Part shown: piece after piece, positions 17,454-25,646 of the stretch | How positions within the stretch are numbered: the first letter of the stretch is position 1 | How the letters are laid out: every line of letters starts with the position of its first letter | DNA from: Pseudomonadota bacterium | GTDB lineage: Bacteria; Pseudomonadota; Gammaproteobacteria; Burkholderiales; Burkholderiaceae_C | DNA: 64,000 nt | Direction: 5' to 3' | Assembly: GCA_029779845.1 (NCBI GenBank) | Contig: JAKOZT010000005.1 | Coordinates: forward strand, 53,833-117,832 | Program-made: the position numbers and the translations under genes | Notes under the pieces: model-generated | What the model was told of the DNA's origin: nothing | What the model saw: only the letters and a program-made list of their open reading frames with translations | The model's database searches: none

Positions 17454-19130
17454 CTACGAGGCGAAGGGCAACACCAGCCGCGAGAGATGCACGGCATCCC
17501 GATAGATGGTGTGCGTGACGGGCCGCCCCACCGGCAGGTGGAAGGCGTCCGGCGGCAGCAGCGAGTTGTGCTCGTCGACCAGCGGCTCGTCGCACATCAG
17601 CTCGAGCACCAGCCTGTGTCCGGCGCGGAACTCGTTGGCGAAGGGGTAGATGCGAACGACGTACTCGTGGATCACGCCCGGCTCGACCGGCACGCTGCGC
17701 GTGTGCGGGTGACGCGGATCGCCCTCGCTGCTGCGTTCGTCGAGTTCGCGGTGCGAGGCCTTCAGAAACCCGGTCGTCACGAGCTGGCGCTTGCCGCCGG
17801 GCGCCTCGTCCCACAGGCGCAGGATGAAGTTGGTGTCGTCCTGGTCGATGGCCACGTAGAGATGCGCCGCGCCGACGCCGTGAATCGACGTCGCGGTCGC
17901 GAAGGGCTCGGTGGCCCAGGACAGCTTCTCGACCTTGTCGGTGATGGTCAGCGGCGCCTGGTAGAAGCCCTCCGGGTGCGCCTGCGCCGCACCCAGCGGC
18001 TCGGGCTCGAAGGCCAGCTTGCCGCGCGTGCGCAGGTAGAGCGGCCGGTACTCGACCGGCGTCACCGGCCAGTGCGCACCGGTCATCCAGCGCCGGCTGC
18101 CCTCGACATGGACCTTCACCGCCGGCTCGTCCATGATCCCGTTGTCGATGCCCTTGAGCCAGTAGTCGTACCAGCGGAACATCGTGTCGTGCTCGTCGAC
18201 CCACGGGCGCGTCTGCATCGGCGGGTAGGGCCCGATCTCCAGCTTCTTCGGGCACTCGAGCAGGTCGAACAGCTCGATCGTTCCGTCCACCGTCCATCCG
18301 CGACCCTGGTTGATCTGCAGATACACCGGGATGTCGATGTTGCGCGCCAGGTTGATCGGGTTGCGCTCCTCGTACCACTCGCCGTCGAGGTGGTTGGTGA
18401 CGATGTCGAACCACGACTCGTGGTGAATCGGGTAGTGAAGAACGTGCACCAGGTTCGGCCAGGCCGCCACGTCGGGGTCGGCCAGCCGCTCGGCCACGAG
18501 CCGCTTGATCTCGGCCTCGGAGTACGTCTCCAGCATCCGCGACTTGTGGCGGTGGGTGAAGGCCCAGCCCGAATCGCCGCCGCGGCCTTCGCGCGCCGCG
18601 CGCGGCATGAACCACATGACGCCGCCGTGGTAGGTCGTCTCGTAGAAGTCGAAATGCCCGCCGCTGACGAAGATCGCCTTCAGGTGCGGCGGACGCTCGG
18701 CCGCGGCGAAGATCTGCATCGAACCGAAGTACGAGATGCCGATCATCCCGACCACGCCGTTGCACCAGGGCTGGGCCGCCACCCACTCGATGAAGTCGTA
18801 GGCATCCTGGCCCAGCGACACGCCGCCGGCGTTGTAGTTGCCGATGTGCTCGCCCTCGGACGCGCCGGAGCCGCGCACGTCGCCGATCACGTGCACATAG
18901 CCTTCCTTGACGACACGGGCGATGTCGCCCGCTTCGATGCAGCCGTCCCACAGCGGCGAGGGGCGCCGCTGCGGCGGCATGGTCAGCGCCAAGGCCTGAA
19001 GCTCCTTGCCGTAGGGGCTGAGCGCGACCAGCGCCGGGCGCGGCATGTCGCCCCTGGCGTGGTAGGCATCGGCCGCCAAGTGAACGCCGTCGCGCATCGG
19101 AACGCGCAGATCCTTCCGTACGACCATCAT
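17454..19130 (-). CDS. CocE/NonD-type S15 family hydrolase
   Basis: A 558-residue protein with an N-terminal alpha/beta-hydrolase domain and a C-terminal jelly-roll domain (about 360-558). The nucleophile elbow is GISYFGSMQ (about residue 130), with oxyanion Tyr next to Ser, and MRDGVHLAADAY is the family opening. ATG 19130 overlaps the stop of the metallo-hydrolase gene (ATGA). Oddity: the segment that normally reads GPWxH, holding the catalytic histidine, reads GPYPPMQTRPW, and the preceding GWYD is GWTVD. Either the triad is completed differently or the enzyme is impaired. Expected substrates are esters or amides. Confidence 0.85.
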   Translation of the reverse strand: MMVVRKDLRVPMRDGVHLAADAYHARGDMPRPALVALSPYGKELQALALTMPPQRRPSPLWDGCIEAGDIARVVKEGYVHVIGDVRGSGASEGEHIGNYNAGGVSLGQDAYDFIEWVAAQPWCNGVVGMIGISYFGSMQIFAAAERPPHLKAIFVSGGHFDFYETTYHGGVMWFMPRAAREGRGGDSGWAFTHRHKSRMLETYSEAEIKRLVAERLADPDVAAWPNLVHVLHYPIHHESWFDIVTNHLDGEWYEERNPINLARNIDIPVYLQINQGRGWTVDGTIELFDLLECPKKLEIGPYPPMQTRPWVDEHDTMFRWYDYWLKGIDNGIMDEPAVKVHVEGSRRWMTGAHWPVTPVEYRPLYLRTRGKLAFEPEPLGAAQAHPEGFYQAPLTITDKVEKLSWATEPFATATSIHGVGAAHLYVAIDQDDTNFILRLWDEAPGGKRQLVTTGFLKASHRELDERSSEGDPRHPHTRSVPVEPGVIHEYVVRIYPFANEFRAGHRLVLELMCDEPLVDEHNSLLPPDAFHLPVGRPVTHTIYRDAVHLSRLVLPFAS

Positions 19131-20062
19131 GAGCGGTAGCCCTTGCGAAAGTAGCCGTTCATCGTGGTGAAGAACGGCGAGGGTTCCAGCGCCGGATCGC
19201 CCAGGTAGTGCAGCTGCTGCGCGATGCAGCAGAAGGGCGAATGCGCGCCCTTGGGCACAGACTGGCCGTCGAGGCCGGGTTCCTTCGTGGCAGCACGAAC
19301 CCGCGCTTCGATGTCGAGGCTTTCCTGGATCTTTGCGGCGGCCTGTTCGCGGTCGAGCTCCACCCCCGACGGCTCGGCGCCCTGGCTGCGGTAGGCATGA
19401 CCGAGGAACATCCGGTTCGGCTTCACGTGGTCGCGCAGGTGCGCCAGGCTGGCGCGGTAGGCATCGGGATCGACGTAGCTCGGAAACCCGTTGGCCGCGC
19501 CGTGGATCTGCACGGCATCTCCGACGAACACATCGCGCTGCCCCTCGACCAGATAGGCCACCGAGCCCGCGGTGTGGCCCGGCAGGCCGTGCACCGTGAT
19601 CGTCACGTCCGGACCGAGCGACAGTTCGTCGCCGTGGCGAACCACGCAATGAGGCTCCATCTCGCCGGAGATCGCTGCCTCGCAGGCCGCGGTGATCTTG
19701 GCCTCGCCCTCGGGATCGTCGATGTACCTGCCGCGTGCCGCCAGGTACTCCTCGACGTGCGTGCGGCGCGCGCGCAGGAAGGGCGCGTCGGCCTCGTGGA
19801 TCACGACCTTGGCCTTGCGGCCGGTCAGTTCCCACAGCGCATGGGCACCGCCGATGTGGTCGATGTGCCCGTGGGTGAGGAGGATCCAGCGCACGTCCTC
19901 GATGCGCCGCCCGAGTTGCTTCAGCACGGGCGCCATGCCACCGGCCGGCGAGACCGCGACGCCCGTGTCGACGATCGCCGGCTCGCTGCCGTCGATGAAG
20001 AAGCTGTAGAGACCGAATCGCCCCCACTGTGAGCACAGGGTGTGGATCTCGACCGCGCTCAT
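19127..20062 (-). CDS. Metallo-beta-lactamase-fold hydrolase
   Basis: A 311-residue soluble MBL-fold protein with a full dinuclear metal site: THGHIDHIGG (HxHxDH, about residues 63-70), GLPGHTAGS (His, about 160), FVGDAV (Asp, about 180) and FLGHAY (His, about 225). This ligand set is shared by glyoxalase II and quorum-quenching lactonases. The C-terminal tail of about 80 residues is longer than in AiiA-type lactonases. Both ends overlap neighbours by 4 bp (ATGA), so it is translated together with the HSL-type esterase and the CocE-like hydrolase. A lactone or thioester substrate fits the neighbourhood but is inferred. Confidence 0.88.
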   Translation of the reverse strand: MSAVEIHTLCSQWGRFGLYSFFIDGSEPAIVDTGVAVSPAGGMAPVLKQLGRRIEDVRWILLTHGHIDHIGGAHALWELTGRKAKVVIHEADAPFLRARRTHVEEYLAARGRYIDDPEGEAKITAACEAAISGEMEPHCVVRHGDELSLGPDVTITVHGLPGHTAGSVAYLVEGQRDVFVGDAVQIHGAANGFPSYVDPDAYRASLAHLRDHVKPNRMFLGHAYRSQGAEPSGVELDREQAAAKIQESLDIEARVRAATKEPGLDGQSVPKGAHSPFCCIAQQLHYLGDPALEPSPFFTTMNGYFRKGYRS

Positions 20063-21000
20063 CGCCCGGCACCTCGGAGAAACGCGGCGGTTTCGGCAAA
20101 CACGCCGTGGAACTCGGGCAGCGACGAGAAGTGCTGCACGAATCCGTGGCCAGCTGATTCGTAGCGGCGCATCGTCACCGGCACGCCAGCCTGGGCCAGT
20201 CGTTGGCCATACAACTCGGCCTCGTCGCGAAGGGGGTCGTACCCGGCCGTGACGATGAACGCCGGCGGCAGGCCGCGGAGGTCCGTACGCTTGATCGGGG
20301 ATACGAGAGGATCGGCGGGATCGGCACCGCTGCCGATGTAGAAGGCGTTGAACGGCTTCAACAGCGCGGTCTCCAGTCCATAGCCGACCGCGTTGGTCTT
20401 CAACGACTCGTAGCGCTCGACGTCGAAGTCCAGGTCCAGCGACGGGTAGTACAGCACCTGGTGAGTGATGCATCCCAGATCGTCGTCGTGGGCCCTGGCC
20501 GCGACGGCGGCGGTGAAGGTGCCCCCCGAACTGTCGCCGGCAATCGCCAGCGTCTGACCATCCCAGCCAATTCCTTCGGCCGGCTCTCGGCCATGCTGCG
20601 CGATCCACCGGACGACGGCGTAGCAATCGTCCAGGCCGGCCGGGAAGGCGTGCTCGGGGGCCAGCCGATAGCCCACCGACACGACCACGCATTGGCAGGC
20701 GTTGGCGATTTCGCGGGCAACGTGGTCGTGCGTGTCGAGGCTGCCCAGAAAGAACGCGCCGCCGTGGAAATACACCAGCACGGGCTTGCCCGCTTCCGCC
20801 GAGGGCCGGTAGACGCGCACCGGAATCTGGCCAACCGACGTCGACAGCAGCAGATCGGCCACCGAATGCACGGGCAGCCGCTTCTCGGGAGGCGGCACAT
20901 GGCTTTCGTCGGACGCGCGCATGGCGGCCGGGTCGAGCGGCCCGGGTGGCGGCGGAGGCAGCGACGCGATGAACTGCGCGATCGTGGGATGCAGCGGCAT
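20059..21000 (-). CDS. Hormone-sensitive-lipase-type alpha/beta-hydrolase (esterase)
   Basis: A 313-residue esterase of the HSL family. Motifs: YFHGGAFFLGS (oxyanion HGG, about residue 75), GDSSGGTFTAAVA with the nucleophile Ser (about 150), TAGYDPLRDEAELY with the acid Asp (about 252) and SAGHGFVQHF with the catalytic His (about 282). All are intact. The ATG at 20998-21000 is 1 bp after the stop of the FAD monooxygenase gene. It would hydrolyse a short or medium acyl ester, possibly the product of a Baeyer-Villiger-like or hydroxylation step in the same pathway. Confidence 0.92.
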   Translation of the reverse strand: MPLHPTIAQFIASLPPPPPGPLDPAAMRASDESHVPPPEKRLPVHSVADLLLSTSVGQIPVRVYRPSAEAGKPVLVYFHGGAFFLGSLDTHDHVAREIANACQCVVVSVGYRLAPEHAFPAGLDDCYAVVRWIAQHGREPAEGIGWDGQTLAIAGDSSGGTFTAAVAARAHDDDLGCITHQVLYYPSLDLDFDVERYESLKTNAVGYGLETALLKPFNAFYIGSGADPADPLVSPIKRTDLRGLPPAFIVTAGYDPLRDEAELYGQRLAQAGVPVTMRRYESAGHGFVQHFSSLPEFHGVFAETAAFLRGAGR

Positions 21001-21001
21001 G

Positions 21002-22120
21002 TCAGCTCCGCGCGGCCAGTTCGCCCGGATGCTGGTTGGGGAAGACGGTCTTGATCTCGTCCTCGCTCCACCCCTGGCGCGACATCCGCTGCAGTTCGTC
21101 GGTGACCGGCTTGCGCTGGGCCTGGTACCGCGCGAGGGCCTCTGGAACCGAGTTCGCATCTCTCAGGGCATCGGCCAGCGCCCCCGCATCCAGGATGGCG
21201 GAGTTGGCTCCCTGGCCCTGGTGGTGGCACATCGCATGCGCGGCGTCGCCGATGAGCGCCACGGCCTGGGAATGCCACTGCGGGATCGGGTCGATGTCAT
21301 AGACCGAGCGCAGGTTGACCTGGCTCATGTCGAGGCTCTCGGCGATCGCGATCAGTCGCTGATCGAACCCGGCGATGACCTCGAGCAACTGCTTCTTGCT
21401 GGACACCGGGGCCGGCGTCGGATCGGCGGCCAGGCAGGTGACGTCGAACGACACCTCCTTTCGATGCAGCAGGGGCAGCACGTAGATCTTGGTGCCGCGC
21501 CCCACGTACATGCGCAGGTTGCCGTCGGCCACCAGGCCAGACGTGCTCTCCGCGGGGATGACGGCGCGGTAGGCGTGCTCGCCGGCAAACACCGGGGCCT
21601 TGTCGCTGAACAGGCGCGCACGAACCTGGGAGCGGATGCCATCGGCCCCCACGATCAGGTCGGCGGTCACCGACACGCCGTTCTCGAACGTGGCGGTCGC
21701 GCTGGCACCGTTGTCGACGATGCCGGTCAGGCGGTGGCCCAGCTTCACCATGCCGCTGGGGAGTACACCCAACAGTGCATCGATGAAGTCGCCCCGGTGC
21801 ACGAAGTGCGTGGTTGCGCCGAACGCTTGCTTCTCGGGCCACTCCTCCACGAGGATGTGCTGACCCTGGGCCGTCAGGATCTCGAAGTTGTCGCTCGGTG
21901 ATGTCACCGCAGCGATGGCCTCGAAGATTCCCAGCTTTCGGAACTGGTCCATGGTGGACGGGCGCAGTCCGATGCCGGCCCCCACCTCCTTGACTTGGCG
22001 CGCTTGCTCGTAAACCGTGACTTTGGCGCCCAACAGGCTCAGCGCACGTGCGGCGGTGGCGCCCGCATAGCCGGCGCCAATGATGGCTACGTCGAGGTTC
22101 TTCAATGTCTCTGGCTTCAT
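21002..22120 (-). CDS. FAD-dependent monooxygenase (group A, salicylate hydroxylase-like)
   Basis: A 372-residue single-component flavin monooxygenase. Motifs: N-terminal dinucleotide fold VAIIGAGYAGATAARAL with GxGxxG, the middle DG motif GADGIRSQVR (about 170-180), and the GD motif ALIGDAAHAMCHHQGQGAN (about 290-305). The histidine-rich form of the last (CHHQGQGAN) is close to the PHQGQGA of hydroxybenzoate and salicylate hydroxylases. ATG 22120 has GGAG 7 bp before it. It uses NAD(P)H and O2 to hydroxylate an activated ring or enol. Neighbouring hydrolases suggest the substrate comes from, or goes to, an ester or lactone. Confidence 0.9.
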   Translation of the reverse strand: MKPETLKNLDVAIIGAGYAGATAARALSLLGAKVTVYEQARQVKEVGAGIGLRPSTMDQFRKLGIFEAIAAVTSPSDNFEILTAQGQHILVEEWPEKQAFGATTHFVHRGDFIDALLGVLPSGMVKLGHRLTGIVDNGASATATFENGVSVTADLIVGADGIRSQVRARLFSDKAPVFAGEHAYRAVIPAESTSGLVADGNLRMYVGRGTKIYVLPLLHRKEVSFDVTCLAADPTPAPVSSKKQLLEVIAGFDQRLIAIAESLDMSQVNLRSVYDIDPIPQWHSQAVALIGDAAHAMCHHQGQGANSAILDAGALADALRDANSVPEALARYQAQRKPVTDELQRMSRQGWSEDEIKTVFPNQHPGELAARS

Positions 22121-22151
22121 GGCTTGTCTCCGCGAGGTCGGGTTCTCTGGC

Positions 22152-23126
22152 TCAGGGTCTGATGGGTTGCAGCGTCAGAAACTCGGCCGTGTTGCGCACG
22201 AAGATCCGATCGATGGTTGAGGCCTCGACACCGGCTTCGCGCAGGTCGGGAAGGAGCCGCTCGAACAGGTAGTTCACGGTATGTCCCTTCACGCCCGGCC
22301 AGCCCAGGGGCGAGCAGTTGGCGTCGGCCGAAGCGAGCACCCGGTCGACCAGCCCCGTGTTCAGGAACCTCAGGAAGTGGTCGAGCCGCTCCTGGCGGCG
22401 GCGCCCCCAGAACGGTGGGTCGGGCAGTTCGAGGTCGTAGCCGAAGGTGTCGAAGCCGATGCGCCCGCCGGCGTCGAGGATGGCCTTCTCGTTGACCTTG
22501 CCCTGGCTCACGCCGTCGTCGGCATGGCCGAACAGCACCCGGTGGCAGGGCAAGCCCTCTTCGGCAAAGATGGCCAGCGCCGGCTCGCTGTCGACCGCGA
22601 GGTGGGTGAAGATCGGTGCGCCGGTGATCCTGGAGGCGCGCGCCGCGGCACGGTAGATGCGCAGATCGAGCTCCTTCATCTTGAAGCCTCGGCTGACACC
22701 CACCTTGATGATCCCGGCCCTGGCGCCCGTGTCACCGATGCCGACGCTGATCTCGTGCACGAACTGATCGGTGAGGTACTCGACGCTGGCCCGCTCGAAG
22801 AAGGGCAGCGCCGTATCGCCGCCGACAAAGCCGGTGCTGGCGATGATGTGCACCCCGGTCTTGTCCGAGAGCGACTTGTAGTAGTCGATGTCGCGACCGT
22901 TGCAGATGCCCGTGGCTTCGACGAAGGTGGCCGCGCCCCAGGGCAGCGCGTTCTCGTGGAACTTGCGCAGCTTGGGCACCGTCTCTTCGTAGCGCTGCTC
23001 GGGCTTCTTCCACCAGCGGCTGTCGAGTTCGCAGCCGGGCATGCCGTAGCCGATGTGCTCGTGAATCGCGACGAATCCGAGTTCGGCGGCCGAGATCGTG
23101 CCCAGCACCGTGTTCACGCGCGTCAT
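22152..23126 (-). CDS. Phosphotriesterase-family metal-dependent hydrolase (intact active site)
   Basis: A 324-residue TIM-barrel amidohydrolase of the phosphotriesterase/PLL family. All six metal ligands can be placed: HxH in AIHEHIGYG (about residues 22-24), carboxylated Lys in IIKVGVSRG (about 150), His in IFTHLAVDS (about 180), His in LFGHADD (about 206) and Asp in ASADANC (about 270). Such proteins are often lactonases. Its ATG overlaps the stop of the paralogous gene at 23123-24187 (ATGA), tying the two translationally. FMO, esterase and MBL hydrolase genes follow. Most likely a lactonase or related hydrolase in the pathway. Confidence 0.88.
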   Translation of the reverse strand: MTRVNTVLGTISAAELGFVAIHEHIGYGMPGCELDSRWWKKPEQRYEETVPKLRKFHENALPWGAATFVEATGICNGRDIDYYKSLSDKTGVHIIASTGFVGGDTALPFFERASVEYLTDQFVHEISVGIGDTGARAGIIKVGVSRGFKMKELDLRIYRAAARASRITGAPIFTHLAVDSEPALAIFAEEGLPCHRVLFGHADDGVSQGKVNEKAILDAGGRIGFDTFGYDLELPDPPFWGRRRQERLDHFLRFLNTGLVDRVLASADANCSPLGWPGVKGHTVNYLFERLLPDLREAGVEASTIDRIFVRNTAEFLTLQPIRP

Positions 23127-24187
23127 GCCTGGCCTCCATTCACACTGAGCAGCTGGGCCGTGTTGGTGATCAGCATTTGTTCGATCTGGGCCTGGGTCAC
23201 GCCGGCGTCCAGCAGCAGCGGCACGAAGCGGGTCAGCACCTGGCTGTAGGGCAGGCCGTTGCCCGGCACGCCGAACGACACGCCGGTGGCGCTCGAGGAC
23301 AGGAAGATGCGGTCCGCATGGCCCGCGTCGAGCAGGTCGACGATCAGGGCCACGCGTTGCGCATCGCTCAGGTAGCGAGGGTCGGTCGAGCCGATGTGAT
23401 CGATGGCCACCCGGGCGCCCCTGGCCGCGACGAGCTTGGGCCACCCCTTGGCCGCTGCGTCGTGACGATCCATGTCGCCGATGAGGACGCGCTGCGCGCC
23501 AATTTCTTCGTCGAGTGCCAACTGCAACTCGGCGTGGGCGTCGCCACCGCAACGGATGGCAACGGGCACCCCGTAGGCAGCGCCGGCGCGCGCGGCGCCG
23601 CGTACCAGACTGCCATCGGTGGGCGTCATGCCGCTTTCGGTGACGGCCGTGGCCACCATGCCGGCCGCCGCGCGGCGCTCCAGGCGCGGCACCACCATGC
23701 CTTCGTTCACCTCGCGGCCAAACAGCTCGGCGAACTTCTGCGTCGGCCAGGGTGTGGGCGGATTCGTCTGCGGGGTCAGGTAGTACCCGCCCAGCATGGC
23801 TTCCGGCCCTTGCCCCGTGGAAGCCACGATGTGCACGCCGGTCGCGCGCGAGAGCGCCTCGTACAGGCGCAGATCGCGGCCCTGGAACATGCCGGTGGCA
23901 TCGACGATGGTGCCGCCGCCCGCCGCCTTGAACTCGGCGAGCTTGGCCGCCAGCGCGTCGAAGACTTCAGCGCGGTCGATCTTGATGTCGTAGGCGTACT
24001 GCGCACCAGGCAGCACGTACATCAGCGATTCGGACACCAGCGTGACGCCGAGCCGCCGGGCGTCGACGGGACCGAGCACCGTATTGGCCGAGGTCACGCC
24101 AATGCTCCTGGCCGTGGGTTCGTCGAGCAGGAGCCCGGTGAACATCTTTGCCCCTTCGGGCTCTCTCTGTTCGTGTTTGGCGCACAT
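23123..24187 (-). CDS. Phosphotriesterase-family paralogue without metal ligands (probable pseudo-enzyme)
   Basis: A 354-residue protein clearly homologous to the next gene (shared ANTVLG near the N-terminus, ATG...GRD...Y..LS..TGVHI.ASTG in the middle). Every metal ligand is replaced: HEH is SES (VTLVSESLMY), Lys in IIKVG is replaced in VATAV, THL is IRC, GHAD is GDMD, and the late ADANC Asp is lost (SSSATGV). The fold seems whole, without frameshift or stop. It may be a non-catalytic partner of the intact enzyme or have gained another chemistry. ATG 24187 has GTGAGGACTC upstream; MFTG at 24145 is an alternative. It is the first structural gene after the GntR regulator. Confidence 0.82.
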   Translation of the reverse strand: MCAKHEQREPEGAKMFTGLLLDEPTARSIGVTSANTVLGPVDARRLGVTLVSESLMYVLPGAQYAYDIKIDRAEVFDALAAKLAEFKAAGGGTIVDATGMFQGRDLRLYEALSRATGVHIVASTGQGPEAMLGGYYLTPQTNPPTPWPTQKFAELFGREVNEGMVVPRLERRAAAGMVATAVTESGMTPTDGSLVRGAARAGAAYGVPVAIRCGGDAHAELQLALDEEIGAQRVLIGDMDRHDAAAKGWPKLVAARGARVAIDHIGSTDPRYLSDAQRVALIVDLLDAGHADRIFLSSSATGVSFGVPGNGLPYSQVLTRFVPLLLDAGVTQAQIEQMLITNTAQLLSVNGGQA

Positions 24188-24282
24188 GCCTGAGTCCTCA
24201 CAACGTGGCGGTGGCCTGTTTCCGGGCCGATATGGCGCCGGCCCACGACGCCTGGGCGCCCACCGATGGTGCCCCTTGTCTT

Positions 24283-24311
24283 TTAAGCATATTGTTCGTT
24301 TGTTATGCCAA
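24283..24311 (-). promoter_or_regulatory. AT-rich promoter with imperfect GntR-type operator ahead of the pathway genes
   Basis: This 147-bp gap between the GntR gene and the phosphotriesterase-like gene contains the only AT-rich patch nearby. On the minus strand TTGGCA (24306-24311) could be a -35 element, with TATGCT (24286-24291) as a poorly spaced -10. Within it, plus-strand 24287-24308 runs GCATATTGT...TTATGC over 22 nt. Its left half GCATATTGT matches 8 of 9 bases of the perfect palindrome at 25088-25109 (GCACATTGT), and the spacing of the outer GC/GC ends is the same. This suggests a weaker second site for the same regulator. Computed by eye only. Confidence 0.45.
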
Positions 24312-24334
24312 TAGCCTGCAAAAAAACGAAACCA

Positions 24335-25075
24335 TCAACGGCTGAGCCCGAACGTGTACTTGAAGTCGTCGGCCTGGTTGACGGCGCGGCGCCAGCCGCC
24401 CGGCCGCCCATCCGGCGTGAACATGGTGGTCACCACGATCAGAACCGGCGCACCGGTCTTCACGCCCAGCACGCGGGCATCCTCCCGGCTGGCACCCGAA
24501 GCCCAGATCTGCTGCTCGCCCCGCGTGAAGGTCACGCCGAGATCCCGTTCGATCAAGGCAAAGACAGTGCCGGTGCGCTCGAGCTCGGCGATGTCCGGGC
24601 GAAAGTGAGGCGGCGTGCAGAGGTAGGTTCGCGTGAACGACAGCGGCTGCCCGTCGACGTAGATGACCCGTTGGACATGCAGCATCTCGGCGGGCGCCTG
24701 TGGGCCCAGCGCTTCCAACACCTCGCTCGGCGCCTCGACACGCGCGAGGTCGGTGACGCGCGACGTCGGGTTCATGCCCCGTTCCGTGAGGTAGCGGGTC
24801 AGCCCTCCCAGCTCCGTGGCTGCCGGCAGGCGCACGTTCAGGCCCTGCACGGGAAAGGTTCCCTTGGCGCGGTGGCGAACGACATAGCCGCCTTCCACCA
24901 GTTCGGCCAGCGCCTGACGCACCGGCGCCCGGCTGACGTGGAACCGCTTGATGAGGCCGGCCTCGGTGAGGACAGGTGCATCGCCATCCTTGGCGCTGCG
25001 CAGCTCGCTGATCAGGATCTGCTTGATCTGGCTGTACAGCGGCACGTCGGAAGCGCGGTCGATGGTTTGGTTCAT
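24335..25075 (-). CDS. GntR/HutC-family transcriptional regulator
   Basis: A 246-residue regulator. The N-terminal winged helix-turn-helix (about residues 8-75) includes PLYSQIKQILISEL and LIKRFHVSRAPVRQALAELVEGGYV. A C-terminal UTRA ligand domain (about 95-240) follows, as in HutC and related repressors. The start is placed at ATG 25075 (MNQTIDRASDVP) instead of 25120, because the perfect 22-bp palindrome at 25088-25109 would otherwise lie inside the coding region, and PLYSQIKQ then falls at the usual distance from the N-terminus. It faces the same way as the 21-kb catabolic run just downstream and probably controls it together with itself. Confidence 0.9.
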   Translation of the reverse strand: MNQTIDRASDVPLYSQIKQILISELRSAKDGDAPVLTEAGLIKRFHVSRAPVRQALAELVEGGYVVRHRAKGTFPVQGLNVRLPAATELGGLTRYLTERGMNPTSRVTDLARVEAPSEVLEALGPQAPAEMLHVQRVIYVDGQPLSFTRTYLCTPPHFRPDIAELERTGTVFALIERDLGVTFTRGEQQIWASGASREDARVLGVKTGAPVLIVVTTMFTPDGRPGGWRRAVNQADDFKYTFGLSR

Positions 25076-25087
25076 GGCAACCATATG

Positions 25088-25109
25088 GCACATTGTCATG
25101 ACAATGTGC
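25088..25109. promoter_or_regulatory. Perfect 22-bp palindromic operator upstream of GntR gene
   Basis: GCACATTGTCA followed by TGACAATGTGC: a perfect palindrome with no gap, ending 13 bp before the GntR start codon at 25075. Size, symmetry and place are as expected for the autoregulatory site of a dimeric GntR/HutC repressor. A related half-site occurs in the promoter region at 24287-24308. Confidence 0.75.
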
Positions 25110-25205
25110 GAAGCACGCATCTGGGGTTTCTACCAAGCCATATCACGACCCACCGGCGGCTCGTTGTGACGTTCCGTTCACGCCGGCACCGGCGGTGCCT
25201 TCCAA

Positions 25206-25646
25206 CTAGCGCGCGCGCAACCCGACCTTGCCGAGCAGCTCGACCAGCAGCGCGCGCTCGGCCGGCGAGAGCACGGAAAGCGTGTCCTCTTCCATCGTCG
25301 CGGCGATCTTCTGCGCGCGCTTGACGAGATCGCGCCCGGCCGGCGTCAGGTGGATGATCATCGCGCGGCGGTCCTGCGTGCTGCGCACGCGCTCGACCCA
25401 GCCGCGCTCGACCAGCCGATCCAGCGTGATCGCCATGTTGGGCGCCGAGACGTCGAGCGCCTCGCCGAGCTGCTTCTGGTTGACCTCGGGGTTGGAGGCC
25501 ACCAGCACCAGCAGCGAGTAGTCGACGATCTTCAGGCCCAGCGGCCCGAGCGAGCGCTCGAAATCCTTGCGCAGCACGATCGCGGCGCGGCTGGCGACGT
25601 AGCCGACCAGGTTGATGAGCTTCGAGTGATCCAGCGCCTGGCTCAT
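25206..25646 (-). CDS. MarR-family transcriptional regulator
   Basis: A 146-residue MarR protein: dimerisation helices at both ends and a winged helix-turn-helix at about 45-105 (QKQLGEALDVSAPNMAITLDRLVERGWVERV). The wing motif RSTQDRRAMIIHLT is intact. ATG 25646 overlaps the TGA of the acyl-CoA dehydrogenase gene (ATGA). It is the last gene of the leftward aromatic-acid set, an arrangement common for MarR repressors that bind aroyl- or cinnamoyl-CoA. A candidate operator is the TTAGTT/AACTAA dyad at 36348-36368, but that link is inference. Confidence 0.9.
   Translation of the reverse strand: MSQALDHSKLINLVGYVASRAAIVLRKDFERSLGPLGLKIVDYSLLVLVASNPEVNQKQLGEALDVSAPNMAITLDRLVERGWVERVRSTQDRRAMIIHLTPAGRDLVKRAQKIAATMEEDTLSVLSPAERALLVELLGKVGLRAR

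Noticed and set aside
14314..18951. Single 1545-codon leftward open frame
   Set aside because: Only its last 454 codons (from ATG 15678) form a recognisable protein with signal peptide (DUF1329). The rest is a shadow of the DUF1302 and CocE-like genes.
24148..24345. Short rightward open frame over the promoter of the phosphotriesterase-like genes
   Set aside because: Antisense to the promoter and leader, no ribosome-binding site or family; the AT-rich patch is better explained as promoter and operator.
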